From assembly GCF_013415485.1 (NCBI RefSeq), contig NZ_JACBXS010000008.1:1-64000 (forward strand): a DNA stretch of 64,000 bases. The letters run 5' to 3'. Shown here in pieces: positions 36,634-47,448 of this stretch. The stretch's first letter is position 1. Each line of letters begins with the position of its first letter. The translations under genes were made by a program, and so were the position numbers. Under the pieces are notes generated by a model. That model had not been told where the DNA came from, made no database searches, and worked only from the letters and a program-made list of their open reading frames with translations. The stretch comes from Rhabdonatronobacter sediminivivens. Its GTDB lineage: Bacteria > Pseudomonadota > Alphaproteobacteria > Rhodobacterales > Rhodobacteraceae.

Positions 36634-36951
36634 TCAGGATTGATCGAGCTGCCGGCGCAGATATTCGATTTCGCCGCGGGCCGCGCGCAAACCGTCCATG
36701 GCGGCCTGCAGTTCGGCCTCGGTCTGGGTCAGTTTCTGCGTCAGCTCGTATTCGCGGGCTTCGATATAGGAAATCGCCTGATCGCGGATATCCTCGGCCT
36801 CCTGCAGCTCCTGCGCCATGCGGTCCAGTTCGCCCATGTCGGCATGGCTGACAGCGGTGAACCGGTGGAGCAGCCAATAGGCAAACCAACCCAGCGCAAA
36901 GGCCACGAACAGAATCAGCGCCGTGACAATGACGAATTCGGTGCGGTTCAT
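36634..36951 (-). CDS. Small membrane protein with coiled coil
   Basis: A 105-residue protein of unknown function. It has one N-terminal membrane helix (about residues 6-28, VIVTALILFVAFALGWFAYW) followed by a long charged helix with heptad character (residues ~40-103, rich in Glu, Gln, Arg and Ala). It is probably anchored in the inner membrane with the coiled coil in the cytoplasm. It lies 40 bases after the OmpA-family gene on the same strand, so the two may form an operon concerned with the cell envelope. Confidence 0.8.
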   Translation of the reverse strand: MNRTEFVIVTALILFVAFALGWFAYWLLHRFTAVSHADMGELDRMAQELQEAEDIRDQAISYIEAREYELTQKLTQTEAELQAAMDGLRAARGEIEYLRRQLDQS

Positions 36952-36991
36952 TGATCTGACGGTCCTTCTGTCCTGCCTGCGCGCGGGCGCC

Positions 36992-38932
<1,941 letters not shown>

Positions 38933-38991
38933 CCCGAACGTCCCCTGTGGATGGTCCTGTGCCTCCTATCCGCTGGGCCGGGGGGCTGCAA

Positions 38992-39972
38992 TCAAACGAA
39001 ATGTGTAATGGCCAGAAACAGCGCAACAATCAGCCCGGCATCGCGGTTGGAGCGAAAGGTCGACAGGCAGATGTCCGGGTCATCGATATCCAGCTTGCCC
39101 AGTTGCCAGTTCATGTGCCAGCCCATAGCCCAGGCCGCCGCCAGCCCCAGCGACATCTTCAACGGGTTTGCCAGCGGCGCCAGCGCATAGATCACCGCCA
39201 GCGACATCAGCACCACGGTGGCCACCAGGAACCCGCGCAGCCAGGTCATGGTGTTGTCCCCGAACAGAAGCGCCGTGGATTTGACGCCGATCAGCGCGTC
39301 GTCTTCCTTGTCCTGATGGGCATAGATGGTGTCATAGAAGATGGTCCAGCAGATACCGGCCATGTACAGGAACACCGCCGGCAGGGCCAGGGATCCGGTC
39401 TGCGCCGTCCAGGCCAGCAGGGCGCCCCAGTTGAAGGCCAGGCCCAGAAAGATCTGCGGCCACCAGGTAAAACGCTTGGCAAAGGGATAGATCGCCACCA
39501 GCCCCAGCGACAGCACCCCCAGCGCGATGGCCGTCCAGTTGAAGGTCAGCAGGATCAGCAGGCCGATGCCGCATTGCGCGCCCATCCAGATCAACGCCTC
39601 ACGCACGGTGACCTGCCCCGCCGGGATTGGACGTGAGCGGGTCCGCGCCACCTTGTCGTCGATGTTGCGGTCGGTGATGTCATTCCAGGTGCAGCCCGCC
39701 CCGCGCATGACAAACGCCCCGATGCCGCAGCCCACAAGGATCCAGATGGTCAGCCAGCCCGCGCGCTCGGGCAGCGCCAGCGCGCCCAGCAGCGCCCCCC
39801 ACCAGCAGGGCAGCAACAGCAACCACGTGCCGATAGGCCGGTCCGCCCGCGACAGCCGCAGAAAGGGACGCGCGCGCGGCGGGGCCAGGGTATCCACCCA
39901 GTTGTCGTCAGGCGCATCCGCCACCGTGTCGCCAGCGCGCTGGTGCTCTGGCCTTTCGTCTGGCTCGGTCAT
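38992..39972 (-). CDS. ubiA: 4-hydroxybenzoate octaprenyltransferase
   Basis: UbiA (326 residues) attaches the polyprenyl chain to 4-hydroxybenzoate in ubiquinone synthesis, in the inner membrane. It has about eight to nine membrane helices, the first Asp-rich motif NDITDRNIDDKVARTRSRPI and the second DTIYAHQDKEDD. An N-terminal cytoplasmic stretch of about 40 residues precedes the first helix. The start ATG at 39972 lies only 12 bases from the divergent rsmE start, so promoters of both must overlap with coding or lie further inside. Confidence 0.96.
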   Translation of the reverse strand: MTEPDERPEHQRAGDTVADAPDDNWVDTLAPPRARPFLRLSRADRPIGTWLLLLPCWWGALLGALALPERAGWLTIWILVGCGIGAFVMRGAGCTWNDITDRNIDDKVARTRSRPIPAGQVTVREALIWMGAQCGIGLLILLTFNWTAIALGVLSLGLVAIYPFAKRFTWWPQIFLGLAFNWGALLAWTAQTGSLALPAVFLYMAGICWTIFYDTIYAHQDKEDDALIGVKSTALLFGDNTMTWLRGFLVATVVLMSLAVIYALAPLANPLKMSLGLAAAWAMGWHMNWQLGKLDIDDPDICLSTFRSNRDAGLIVALFLAITHFV

Positions 39973-39984
39973 ATGGTCGGCCCC

Positions 39985-40719
39985 ATGAAAGTGGAAGCGG
40001 ACATCCCGCGTGTGCGGCTCTATGTAAAGCACCCGCTGGGGGCGGGGCAACCGCTGGCGCTGTCGCGCGATCAGGCGCATTACCTGTTCAACGTCATGCG
40101 GCTGGGTCCGGGTGAAGCCGTGGCGGTGTTCAACGGTCTGGATGGCGCCTGGCTGACCCGGGTGGCCGAGGCGGACAAACGTGGCGGCACGCTGGAGTGC
40201 GTGCGACAAATCGCGCCGCAGCACGACCCGCCGGATTTGTGGCTGCTGTTTGCACCCATCAAGAAGGCGCGCACCGATTTCATCGTGGAAAAGGCCACCG
40301 AACTGGGGGTGGCGCGGATCATCCCCGTGCAGACGCGGTTTACCAATTCCGAACGCATCCGCCAGGATCGGCTGCAGGCCCATGCGGTCGAGGCCGCCGA
40401 GCAATGCGGTGCCACCTTCGTCCCCGAAGTGGCCGCATTGGAACGTCTGGACCGCCTGCTGGCAGGCTGGGATGATGGCCGCCGCATTCTCTGGGCGGAT
40501 GAGGGGCTTGCGCAGGGCACAGGTCTGGGCGGGCTGCCCCATGGCGCCTGGGCCGTGCTGATCGGCCCCGAAGGCGGCTTTGCCGAATCCGAACGTACCC
40601 GGCTGGCGGCCCTGCCATATGTGCACCCTGTCAGCCTGGGCCCGCGCATCCTGCGCGCCGATACCGCTGCCGTGGCGGCACTGACCCTGTGGCAGGCCCA
40701 TCTGGGAGACTGGACATGA
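39985..40719 (+). CDS. rsmE: 16S rRNA (uracil1498-N3)-methyltransferase
   Basis: RsmE (244 residues) is a SPOUT-class methyltransferase that methylates U1498 of 16S rRNA. It has the N-terminal PUA-like region (HYLFNVMRLGPGEAVAVF) and the C-terminal SPOUT knot with LLFAPIKKARTDFIVEKATE and VLIGPEGGFAESE. The start MKVEADIPRVRLYV fits the family, although an in-frame ATG lies four codons upstream. The next gene overlaps its stop by 4 bases. The gene is divergent from ubiA. Confidence 0.95.
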   Translation: MKVEADIPRVRLYVKHPLGAGQPLALSRDQAHYLFNVMRLGPGEAVAVFNGLDGAWLTRVAEADKRGGTLECVRQIAPQHDPPDLWLLFAPIKKARTDFIVEKATELGVARIIPVQTRFTNSERIRQDRLQAHAVEAAEQCGATFVPEVAALERLDRLLAGWDDGRRILWADEGLAQGTGLGGLPHGAWAVLIGPEGGFAESERTRLAALPYVHPVSLGPRILRADTAAVAALTLWQAHLGDWT

Positions 40720-41237
40720 TCCGCCCTGAGCTGCGCGAAACCCTCTGGCGCTGGCGCGAGGCCCTGAGCGGTGCCGCGGTGGCGCTGGCGGGCCTGCTGT
40801 GGCTGGCCACCGCCGGGGCGGGATTTTTCCAGGCGCTGGCCGGTCTGGTGGTGCTGGCAGGACTGGGCATCGGCTGGATCGGCTATCGCCGGGTGCGCTT
40901 TGCCGGTGCCACGCCCGGGCCGGGGCTGGTGCAGGTGGTCGAGGGGCAGATTTCCTATTTCGGCCCGCACCAGGGCGGTTTCGTCGCCCTGCGGGACCTG
41001 GAAGAGCTGCATCTGATCGACCATGGCCGCGCATGGCTGCTGGTGCAGGCGCAGGATGTCCCGGTCTCCATCCCCGTTGGTGCCGAAGGCGCCGAGGCGC
41101 TGTTCGACGCCTTTGCCAGCCTGGACGGCATGAACATGCCCGCGCTTCTGCGCGCGCTGGATGCGCCCGACCCGCCCGCAAGCCAGGTGCTCTGGCGCCA
41201 TCCCCGGCTGATGGCGCATCGCCGCGCCTTGACTTGA
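40716..41237 (+). CDS. Hypothetical membrane protein between rsmE and gshA
   Basis: A 173-residue protein I do not recognise by name. Two hydrophobic segments near residues 17-35 and 37-55 form a hairpin; the remaining ~110 residues look like a soluble domain with FGPHQGGFVALRDLEELHLI and the segment VPVSIPVGAEGAEALFDAF. Its ATG overlaps the rsmE stop (ATGA), and gshA follows 56 bases later, so all three are probably one operon. Proteins of this type are found at the same position in related Rhodobacterales. Confidence 0.82.
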   Translation: MIRPELRETLWRWREALSGAAVALAGLLWLATAGAGFFQALAGLVVLAGLGIGWIGYRRVRFAGATPGPGLVQVVEGQISYFGPHQGGFVALRDLEELHLIDHGRAWLLVQAQDVPVSIPVGAEGAEALFDAFASLDGMNMPALLRALDAPDPPASQVLWRHPRLMAHRRALT

Positions 41238-41293
41238 CCCCCGCCCCGGACCAAGTGTCGCCCCGCAGACAAGCAAGATCGGAGCCCAACGCC

Positions 41294-42667
41294 ATGTCCA
41301 TCCCCCAATCCGGCGGCGGAGCGCCGATCGAGTCCAAGGCAGAGCTGGCCACCTATCTGGAAGCGGGCTGCAAGACTAAGGAAGACTGGCGCATCGGCAC
41401 CGAGCATGAGAAATTCGGCTATTGCAAGGATACGCTGCGCCCCCTGCCCTATGACGGCCCCCGCTCGATCCGGGCGATGCTGGAGGGGATGCGTGACCGC
41501 TTCGGCTGGCGCCCGGTCAGCGAAGGCGACCACATCATCGGGCTGGAGAAGGACGGCGCCAATATCAGCCTGGAGCCCGGCGGGCAGTTCGAGCTTTCCG
41601 GCGCGCCGCTGGAAACCATCCACCAGACCTGCGACGAGGTGAACGACCACCTGCGCGAGGTCAAGGAAGTCGCCGATACCATCGGTGCCGGGTTCATCGG
41701 CCTGGGCGCCGCGCCGTTCTGGTCCCATGACGACATGCCCGTGATGCCAAAAGGCCGCTACGCGCTGATGACCGGATATATGGACCGGGTCGGCACCCAT
41801 GGCACGCAGATGATGTATCGCACCTGCACCGTGCAGGTGAACCTGGATTTCGGCTCGGAAGCGGACATGGTGCAGAAACTGCGCGTGGCGCTGGCGTTGC
41901 AGCCGGTGGCCACGGCCCTGTTTGCCAACTCGCCCTTCTTCGAAGGCAAGCCCAACGGGCACAAATCCTGGCGCGCGCGCATCTGGCGCGACCTGGACCC
42001 GGCGCGCACGGGCATGTTGCCCTTCGTGTTCGACGACGGCTTCGGGTTCGAGGCCTGGGTGGACTATGCGCTCGATGTGCCGATGTATTTCGTCTATCGC
42101 GATGGCCGCTATATCGACGCGCTGGGACAGAGCTTCCGCGATTTCATGGCCGGCAAGCTTCCGGCGCTCCCGGGCGAGAAACCCACCCTCAGCGACTGGG
42201 CCGACCACCTGACCACCATCTTCCCCGAGGCCCGGCTGAAACGCTTCATCGAAATGCGTGGCGCCGATGGCGGGCCGTGGCGGCGGCTCTGCGCGCTGCC
42301 CGCGCTCTGGGTCGGGCTGACCTATGACCAGGGCGCACTGGACGCCGCCTGGGATCTGGCCCGCGGCTGGGACGCCGACACCCGCGAAGCGCTGCGCGTT
42401 GCCGCCAGCGTGGACGGGCTGCAGGCGCAGGTCGGCAATATCCGGATGCATGATCTTGCACGCGAGGTGGTGGCGATCGCCGAAACCGGGCTGAAATCCC
42501 GCGCACGCCCCGGCGCAGGCGGGTTGCTGCCCGATGAAACGCATTTCCTCAACGCGCTGAAAGAAAGCCTGGAAACCGGCCAGACCCCGGCGGATGAGTT
42601 GCTCGCCCGCTACCACGGCGACTGGAACGGCGACCTGAGCCGCATCTACGCCGAATACAGCTACTGA
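41294..42667 (+). CDS. gshA: Glutamate-cysteine ligase
   Basis: GshA (457 residues) makes gamma-glutamylcysteine, the first step of glutathione synthesis. It belongs to the proteobacterial/plant type (GCS2): the sequence shows WRIGTEHEKFGY near residue 32, ISLEPGGQFELSGAPLETIH, MMYRTCTVQVNLDF and FANSPFFEGKPNGHKS WRARIW-like segments. The ATG is preceded by GGAGC. It is the last gene of the rsmE cluster. A region of GC hairpins follows it. Confidence 0.95.
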   Translation: MSIPQSGGGAPIESKAELATYLEAGCKTKEDWRIGTEHEKFGYCKDTLRPLPYDGPRSIRAMLEGMRDRFGWRPVSEGDHIIGLEKDGANISLEPGGQFELSGAPLETIHQTCDEVNDHLREVKEVADTIGAGFIGLGAAPFWSHDDMPVMPKGRYALMTGYMDRVGTHGTQMMYRTCTVQVNLDFGSEADMVQKLRVALALQPVATALFANSPFFEGKPNGHKSWRARIWRDLDPARTGMLPFVFDDGFGFEAWVDYALDVPMYFVYRDGRYIDALGQSFRDFMAGKLPALPGEKPTLSDWADHLTTIFPEARLKRFIEMRGADGGPWRRLCALPALWVGLTYDQGALDAAWDLARGWDADTREALRVAASVDGLQAQVGNIRMHDLAREVVAIAETGLKSRARPGAGGLLPDETHFLNALKESLETGQTPADELLARYHGDWNGDLSRIYAEYSY

Positions 42668-42689
42668 AACGCAGGCACTGCCGGGAAAG

Positions 42690-42850
42690 GGGGGCTCCCG
42701 CCCCCTGGCACCCTGCAAGTTCCTTGCAGCGCCCCAGGCGTTGGGCCCGGCCGCGCGCGCCCTGCGCGCGCGGCCGCCACGCCCAACGGGATGAGCCGCG
42801 CGCTTGCGCGTGGCGAAGACGGGCGGGAGCCTCCCGTTCCGGGGGGAGTG
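42690..42850. repeat. Multi-hairpin GC-rich region downstream of gshA
   Basis: CTGCAAG-TTC-CTTGCAG (42713-42729) is followed by a perfect 13-bp stem (42748-42760 with 42764-42776, loop CCT) enclosed by an outer stem GTTGGGC/GCCCAAC (42740-42746 and 42781-42787). It lies in the convergent gap between gshA and ccoS and can act as a bidirectional terminator. The segment GGCGTTGGGCC is shared with the hairpin cluster near 23.36 kb. Confidence 0.6.
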
Positions 42851-42864
42851 GCGCCGTCAGCCAC

Positions 42865-43041
42865 TCAGGGCTTGTCCTTCTCCACAGGCTTGGGCGCGTC
42901 GTCAAATTCGGGGTTCAGGATACGGCGGCTGTCGCCTTCGGGGTCATCGTACATGCCGCGCTTGAGTGTCCAGTAGAACGCCCCCAGCCCCAGCAACCCC
43001 AGAAACAGCGACACCGGGATCAGGATTGCCAGCACTTCCAT
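42865..43041 (-). CDS. ccoS: cbb3-type cytochrome oxidase assembly protein CcoS
   Basis: CcoS (58 residues) is needed for haem b and copper insertion into CcoN. It has the usual single N-terminal membrane helix (MEVLAILIPVSLFLGLLGLG), the FYWTLK motif, and MYDDPEGDSRRIL typical of the family, followed by a charged tail. The start at 43041 is preferred, because GGAG lies eight bases upstream; an ATG three codons earlier is too close to it. It is the last gene of ccoGHIS. Confidence 0.92.
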   Translation of the reverse strand: MEVLAILIPVSLFLGLLGLGAFYWTLKRGMYDDPEGDSRRILNPEFDDAPKPVEKDKP

Positions 43042-43090
43042 TGCATTCACTCCGTTTTCGCACGTCCCCGCCCCAGGGCCGCCAAGGAGG

Positions 43091-45277
43091 TCATTTCAGC
43101 CGCAGCGCATTCAGCGATACGGTGATCGACGACAGCGACATCACCACGGCCGCCCATAGCGGTGTGCAATACCCCAGAAGCGCCACCGGCACAAACACGG
43201 CATTATAGATCCCGGACTGCCAGAAATTCTCGCGGATACGGCGGACCGAGCTTCGGGCCGTGCGCAGCGCGTCGGCAATCGGTCCGATGTCGCGGCCCAG
43301 CAGGACCATGTCCGAAGCCGCGCGGGCTGCATCCAGCGCCGTGGCCGGCGAGATCGACACATGCGCCGCCGAGAGCGCCACAGTGTCATTGAGCCCGTCG
43401 CCGACCATCAGCACCTTGTGCCCTGCCTCCTGCAACGCGGCGATCCTTGCGGCCTTTTCCTGCGGAAGCGCACCGGCCTGCCACTGCGGGATGCCCAGCC
43501 GCCGGGCCATGGCCTCGACCGCCGGCGCCACATCGCCCGAAATCAGCCAGACATCCTTGCCCTGTGCCTTCAGCGCCTGCACCACCTCCTCGGCGCCGGG
43601 GCGGAGCGCATCGGTGAAGGTGAAGCTGTGCGTGGCATCGCCGATGCACAGATAGGCGCCGGTGGTCGCGGCATGGGTTGCCCCGACCCAGCCCGCGCGG
43701 CCCAGCTTGACCGGTTCCCCCTGCCAGATGCCCTGCACACCATAACCCGGCGCTTCACGCAGTTCCTCCACAACCGCCGGGTCCAGACCACGATCGCGCA
43801 GTGCCTTGGCAAGGGCGCGCGCCAGCGGGTGGCCGGACCCTTCGGCCAAGGCCAGCGCCACCGACAACGCCCGCGTCGGATGGTCGTCCAGATTGTCGGG
43901 CACCGGCATGCCCATGGTCAGGGTGCCGGTCTTGTCAAACACCACCGTATCAACCTCGGCCAGCCGTTCCAGCGCGGTGCCGTCCTTGATCAGCAGTCCC
44001 TTTCGAAACAGCCGTCCGCTGGCAGCCGTGACAACCGCCGGCACGGCAAGGCCCAGCGCGCAGGGGCAGGTGATGATCAACGTTGCCACCGCGATATTGA
44101 CCGAGAGCCGCAGATCACCACCTGAAATCCACATCCAGGCGACAAACGCGCCCAGCGACAGCAGCGGGATCGTTGGCGCATAGGCGCGCGCGGCACGGTC
44201 CGCCAGCGTGGTATAGCGGTTGCGCGCCGATTCGGCGGCGGCGACCAGATCAGCCATGCGGTGCAACGAGCTGTCCCGCCCCGCCGCCGTGACCCGCACG
44301 GTCAGCGGGCCGGTCAGGTTGACTTCGCCGGTGCTGACCTGCGCGCCAGGGGCCGCAACCACGGGCAGGGTCTCGCCGGTCAGCAGCGCGCGGTCCAGTT
44401 CGGACCGGCCGGCAACGATCTCTCCATCCACGGGCATCCGGCCGCCCGGGCGCACCAGCACCAGATCCCCCTGCGCCAGATCGGCGACCGAGACCGGGAC
44501 CTCGGCCCCGCCCTCCAGCCGGATGGCGCGGGGCACTTCCAGCGCGGCCAGTTCCTGCGCGGCGGACCGCGCCACCGCGCGGGCGCGGAAATCCAGATAC
44601 CGCCCCGCCAGCAGGAAAAAGGTCAGCATGACCGAGGCTTCGAAATACGCGTGCTGCCCCGAATGCAGCGTCTCAAAGAGCGAGATCACCACCGTCAACA
44701 CGATTGCCAGAGAAATCGGCGCATCCATGCCCAGCCGCCCCGCCCGCAGCCCGGCCAGCGCATTGCGAAAGAAGGGCTGCCCGGAAAACGCCACCGTGGG
44801 AATGGCGATCATGGCCGAGATCAGATGAAACATATCCCGCGTGGCATCCGACGCCCCGGCCCAGACGGCCACCGACAACAGCATGATGTTCATCATGGCA
44901 AAACCGGCCACACCCAGACGCATCAGCAGGTCACGCCCCTGCTTGTCGGTCTCGGTCATCGACAGGGTGCCGGGGTCCAGCTCATGCGCCTCATAGCCCA
45001 GCCGGTCCAGCCGGTCGATGACGGCCTGCGCGTCAATCTCGGGCGCAGCATCGACGCTCAGACGCTTCAGCGTCAGGTTCAGCCGGGCCGAGCGCACCCC
45101 TTCCATGCGGTGCAGGTCACGCTCGATGCTGGAAATGCAGCCGGCGCAATGGACCGCGGGCACCGACAGCAGCAGCCGCGCGCCCGCAGGTGCTGCACGT
45201 TCCGCCAGATCGGCAGCCGAAGGGGCTGCCGCGCAGGCAGGACAGGCCGAAACCGAAGGCTGGACCCGGGCATTCAT
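43091..45277 (-). CDS. ccoI: Copper-translocating P1B-type ATPase CcoI
   Basis: CcoI (728 residues) exports copper for cbb3 oxidase assembly. The N-terminal heavy-metal domain carries AVHCAGC (about residue 45), with a further cysteine pair CPAC near residue 12. Transport motifs include TCPCALGLA in the membrane, the phosphorylation site DKTGTLT, the TGE loop LLTGETLP and the hinge MVGDGLNDTVAL. About eight membrane helices are present. It follows ccoH by 12 bases and precedes ccoS by 49. The gene is under the low-oxygen FNR control described for ccoG. Confidence 0.95.
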   Translation of the reverse strand: MNARVQPSVSACPACAAAPSAADLAERAAPAGARLLLSVPAVHCAGCISSIERDLHRMEGVRSARLNLTLKRLSVDAAPEIDAQAVIDRLDRLGYEAHELDPGTLSMTETDKQGRDLLMRLGVAGFAMMNIMLLSVAVWAGASDATRDMFHLISAMIAIPTVAFSGQPFFRNALAGLRAGRLGMDAPISLAIVLTVVISLFETLHSGQHAYFEASVMLTFFLLAGRYLDFRARAVARSAAQELAALEVPRAIRLEGGAEVPVSVADLAQGDLVLVRPGGRMPVDGEIVAGRSELDRALLTGETLPVVAAPGAQVSTGEVNLTGPLTVRVTAAGRDSSLHRMADLVAAAESARNRYTTLADRAARAYAPTIPLLSLGAFVAWMWISGGDLRLSVNIAVATLIITCPCALGLAVPAVVTAASGRLFRKGLLIKDGTALERLAEVDTVVFDKTGTLTMGMPVPDNLDDHPTRALSVALALAEGSGHPLARALAKALRDRGLDPAVVEELREAPGYGVQGIWQGEPVKLGRAGWVGATHAATTGAYLCIGDATHSFTFTDALRPGAEEVVQALKAQGKDVWLISGDVAPAVEAMARRLGIPQWQAGALPQEKAARIAALQEAGHKVLMVGDGLNDTVALSAAHVSISPATALDAARAASDMVLLGRDIGPIADALRTARSSVRRIRENFWQSGIYNAVFVPVALLGYCTPLWAAVVMSLSSITVSLNALRLK

Positions 45278-45289
45278 TTGTGCGGCCCC

Positions 45290-45766
45290 CTAGCCAGTCA
45301 CATGCAGGATGACCCGCTGGCGGAACTCGGTCCCGTCGGGGGCATGGGCCACAAGGCGGATGTTCCAGTTGCCGGGGCGGATATCCACCGGCGCAGTAAA
45401 CGTGCCACTGTAGTAGCTGAATTCAGGCACAAAATCATCCTGGACATGTGTGGCGCGCCCCACCACGGCCTGCATCGAGGCCACATCAACCGCACCCCCG
45501 TCGGCATCCGCGAAGGCGATCGTCAGCAGCCCGTCCTCTACCCGCGCCCGCACATCCCAGCCCAGGGCCAACTGCGCGGCCAGTTCCTCGTTGAAATTCT
45601 GGCTGGCGACAAAGGAATTGTCCACCTCAAGCCCCGGAAAGCTCTGCACCGCGCGCACCGCAAGGGTCAGATTGGCCGTCAGGATCACGGCAAAGGCCCC
45701 CACGGCGATCATCAGCACCTTGCGCCCTGTCAGTGGCTTGCCCCGCCCCGCACTGCGATCGGTCAT
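45290..45766 (-). CDS. ccoH: FixH/CcoH family cbb3 oxidase assembly protein
   Basis: CcoH (158 residues) has one N-terminal membrane helix (about residues 16-40, VLMIAVGAFAVILTANLTLA) and a periplasmic domain of the FixH family with SFVASQNFNEELAAQLALGW and PGNWNIRLVAHAPDG. It helps stable assembly of the cbb3 oxidase subunits. Its ATG overlaps the ccoG stop by 4 bases, and ccoI follows immediately, so it is translationally coupled in ccoGHIS. Confidence 0.93.
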   Translation of the reverse strand: MTDRSAGRGKPLTGRKVLMIAVGAFAVILTANLTLAVRAVQSFPGLEVDNSFVASQNFNEELAAQLALGWDVRARVEDGLLTIAFADADGGAVDVASMQAVVGRATHVQDDFVPEFSYYSGTFTAPVDIRPGNWNIRLVAHAPDGTEFRQRVILHVTG

Positions 45767-47190
45767 TGGTTTCTCCCGTTGAAGATTGTGTCGGCATAGA
45801 TGCGCTCTGCCTCGCCGTCGATCGAGGCCCAGATCCGCACCGGTGTCTGGTGCCCGACGGCGGCGGGGCTGTCGGGGCGGGCGGTCAGGTAGACCCGCTG
45901 TGACAGCTGTTCATCGGCGGGCACCATGACCACCAGACCGGGCTGCCCTTCCAGCGCCAGGGTGATCCCCTCGGCGCCGGTGTGGGACAGTATGAAGGGG
46001 CGCGGCTCTCCATGCATGTTGCGCAGCCGCACGTCATAGGCGTTGCGCACGGCACCATCAGAGAGCACCACATGGGTGGGATTGCGAATGGGCGAGACGC
46101 TCATGTCGATATCCGACCGCAGGAACAGCGCCACGATGAGCGCCAGGCCGATCCCGGCCCAAAGCACGGTGTAAAGGATCGTGCGCGGGCGGAACACATG
46201 GCTCCAGACGGATTTCGGCGTCTCGCCGCCGCGCTCGCGGATTTCATCGGACAGGGCCAGATAGCCTATCAGCCCGCGCGGCTTGCCGATCCGGTCCATG
46301 ACATCGTCACAGGCATCAATGCACAGCCCGCAGGTGATGCAGGCCAGTTGTTGACCATCGCGGATATCAATCCCCATGGGGCAGACATTGACGCAGGCCA
46401 TGCAGTCGATGCAATCGCCTTGCGATGGCGCCGCCTGCCCCTTCTTCAGCTTGCCGCGCGGTTCACCGCGCCAGTCGCGGTAGCCGATGGTGATGGTGTC
46501 CTCATCCATCATCGCGGCCTGGATGCGCGGCCAGGGGCAGCCATAGATGCAGACCTGTTCGCGGAAAAAGCCGCCGAACAGGAAGGTGGTCATGGTCAGG
46601 ATCAGCACCGTGATATAGGCCACCGGATGCGCCTGCCCGGTGAACAGCTCCACGAACAATGTCGGCGCATCGGCGAAATAGAACACCCAGGCCCCGCCCG
46701 TGGCCATGGCGATCAGGAACCAGACCGTCCATTTCAGGCTGTATTTGCCGATCTTCTCGCCTGTCCAGCGCTGGCGGTGCAGACGCAGCCGGGCGTTGCG
46801 GTCGCCCTCGATCCAGCGTTCGACCTGGATGAACAGGTCGGTCCAGACGGTCTGCGGGCAGGCGTAGCCGCACCACACCCGCCCCAGCGCCGAGGTGAAC
46901 AGAAACAGCCCGATCCCCGCCATGATCAGCAGCCCGGCGACGAAATAGAATTCATGCGGCCAGATCTCGACCATGAAGAAGAAGAAGCGCCGGTTGCCCA
47001 GATCCAGCAGCACTGCCTGGTCCGGCAGGTTCGGCCCCCGGTCCCAGCGGATCCACGGCGTGACGTAGTAGATCCCCAGCATGAGCGCCAGCAGCCACCA
47101 TTTCATGGTGCGGAATGACCCCTTCACCCGGCGCGGAAAGATCGGCTCGCGCGCGGCATAGAGGGATTGGGACGTTTCTTCGGAACTCAC
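45763..47190 (-). CDS. ccoG: Cytochrome oxidase accessory protein CcoG (RdxA/FixG family)
   Basis: CcoG (475 residues) is a membrane-bound ferredoxin-like protein that reduces copper during cbb3 oxidase assembly. It has about five membrane helices, the segments WCGYACPQTVWTD and CIYGCPWPRIQ, and two [4Fe-4S] cysteine sets (CIDCMACVNVCP and CITCGLCIDACD, about residues 245-300). The C-terminal third is an immunoglobulin-like periplasmic domain. The start is a GTG with GGAG eight bases upstream. An FNR box lies 63 bases upstream of the start, giving a leader of about 28 bases if it is a class II activator site. Confidence 0.95.
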   Translation of the reverse strand: MSSEETSQSLYAAREPIFPRRVKGSFRTMKWWLLALMLGIYYVTPWIRWDRGPNLPDQAVLLDLGNRRFFFFMVEIWPHEFYFVAGLLIMAGIGLFLFTSALGRVWCGYACPQTVWTDLFIQVERWIEGDRNARLRLHRQRWTGEKIGKYSLKWTVWFLIAMATGGAWVFYFADAPTLFVELFTGQAHPVAYITVLILTMTTFLFGGFFREQVCIYGCPWPRIQAAMMDEDTITIGYRDWRGEPRGKLKKGQAAPSQGDCIDCMACVNVCPMGIDIRDGQQLACITCGLCIDACDDVMDRIGKPRGLIGYLALSDEIRERGGETPKSVWSHVFRPRTILYTVLWAGIGLALIVALFLRSDIDMSVSPIRNPTHVVLSDGAVRNAYDVRLRNMHGEPRPFILSHTGAEGITLALEGQPGLVVMVPADEQLSQRVYLTARPDSPAAVGHQTPVRIWASIDGEAERIYADTIFNGRNQ

Positions 47191-47252
47191 GGCGCATTCT
47201 CCGGTTGGTGGCGCGGGGTCAGTCCTTGTTTCATGCCAGAATGGCCTCAACT

Positions 47253-47266
47253 TTGACCTGAGTCAA
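47253..47266. promoter_or_regulatory. FNR-type box at the ccoG promoter
   Basis: TTGACCTGAGTCAA matches the FNR dyad (TTGAT-N4-ATCAA) with symmetrical TTGAC and GTCAA half sites. Its centre is about 70 bases from the ccoG start. For an activator site centred at -41.5 the transcript would begin near 47218, 28 bases before the start codon. FnrL, encoded 8 kb away, is the likely binder. Confidence 0.82.
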
Positions 47267-47434
47267 AAATAGACATTCACGGTGCATCTTCGCCTGCGAC
47301 CCCTGCGCGCAGGGTACGCCTGCCCTGCGCATGAAAAAGCACCGGCCCCCCAAAACGCGCGAACAGGAAAGGGAACCGGTGCAGCCCTGCGAACAGGGCG
47401 TGCCCCTTCATGCGCTCTTTCGGTGCAGGGCGCC

Positions 47435-47448
47435 TTGACCTGCATCAA
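47435..47448. promoter_or_regulatory. Second FNR-type box, overlapping the end of a LysR gene
   Basis: TTGACCTGCATCAA (minus strand TTGATGCAGGTCAA) is a good FNR dyad. It overlaps the stop codon of the LysR gene (47445-47447) and lies about 175 bases upstream of the ccoG FNR box. It could mark a second upstream start for ccoGHIS near 47400, or a chance match. Confidence 0.6.

Noticed and set aside
47263..47448. Short leftward reading frame between ccoG and the LysR gene
   Set aside because: It overlaps both FNR boxes, lacks a ribosome site and has no recognisable features; it is treated as intergenic.
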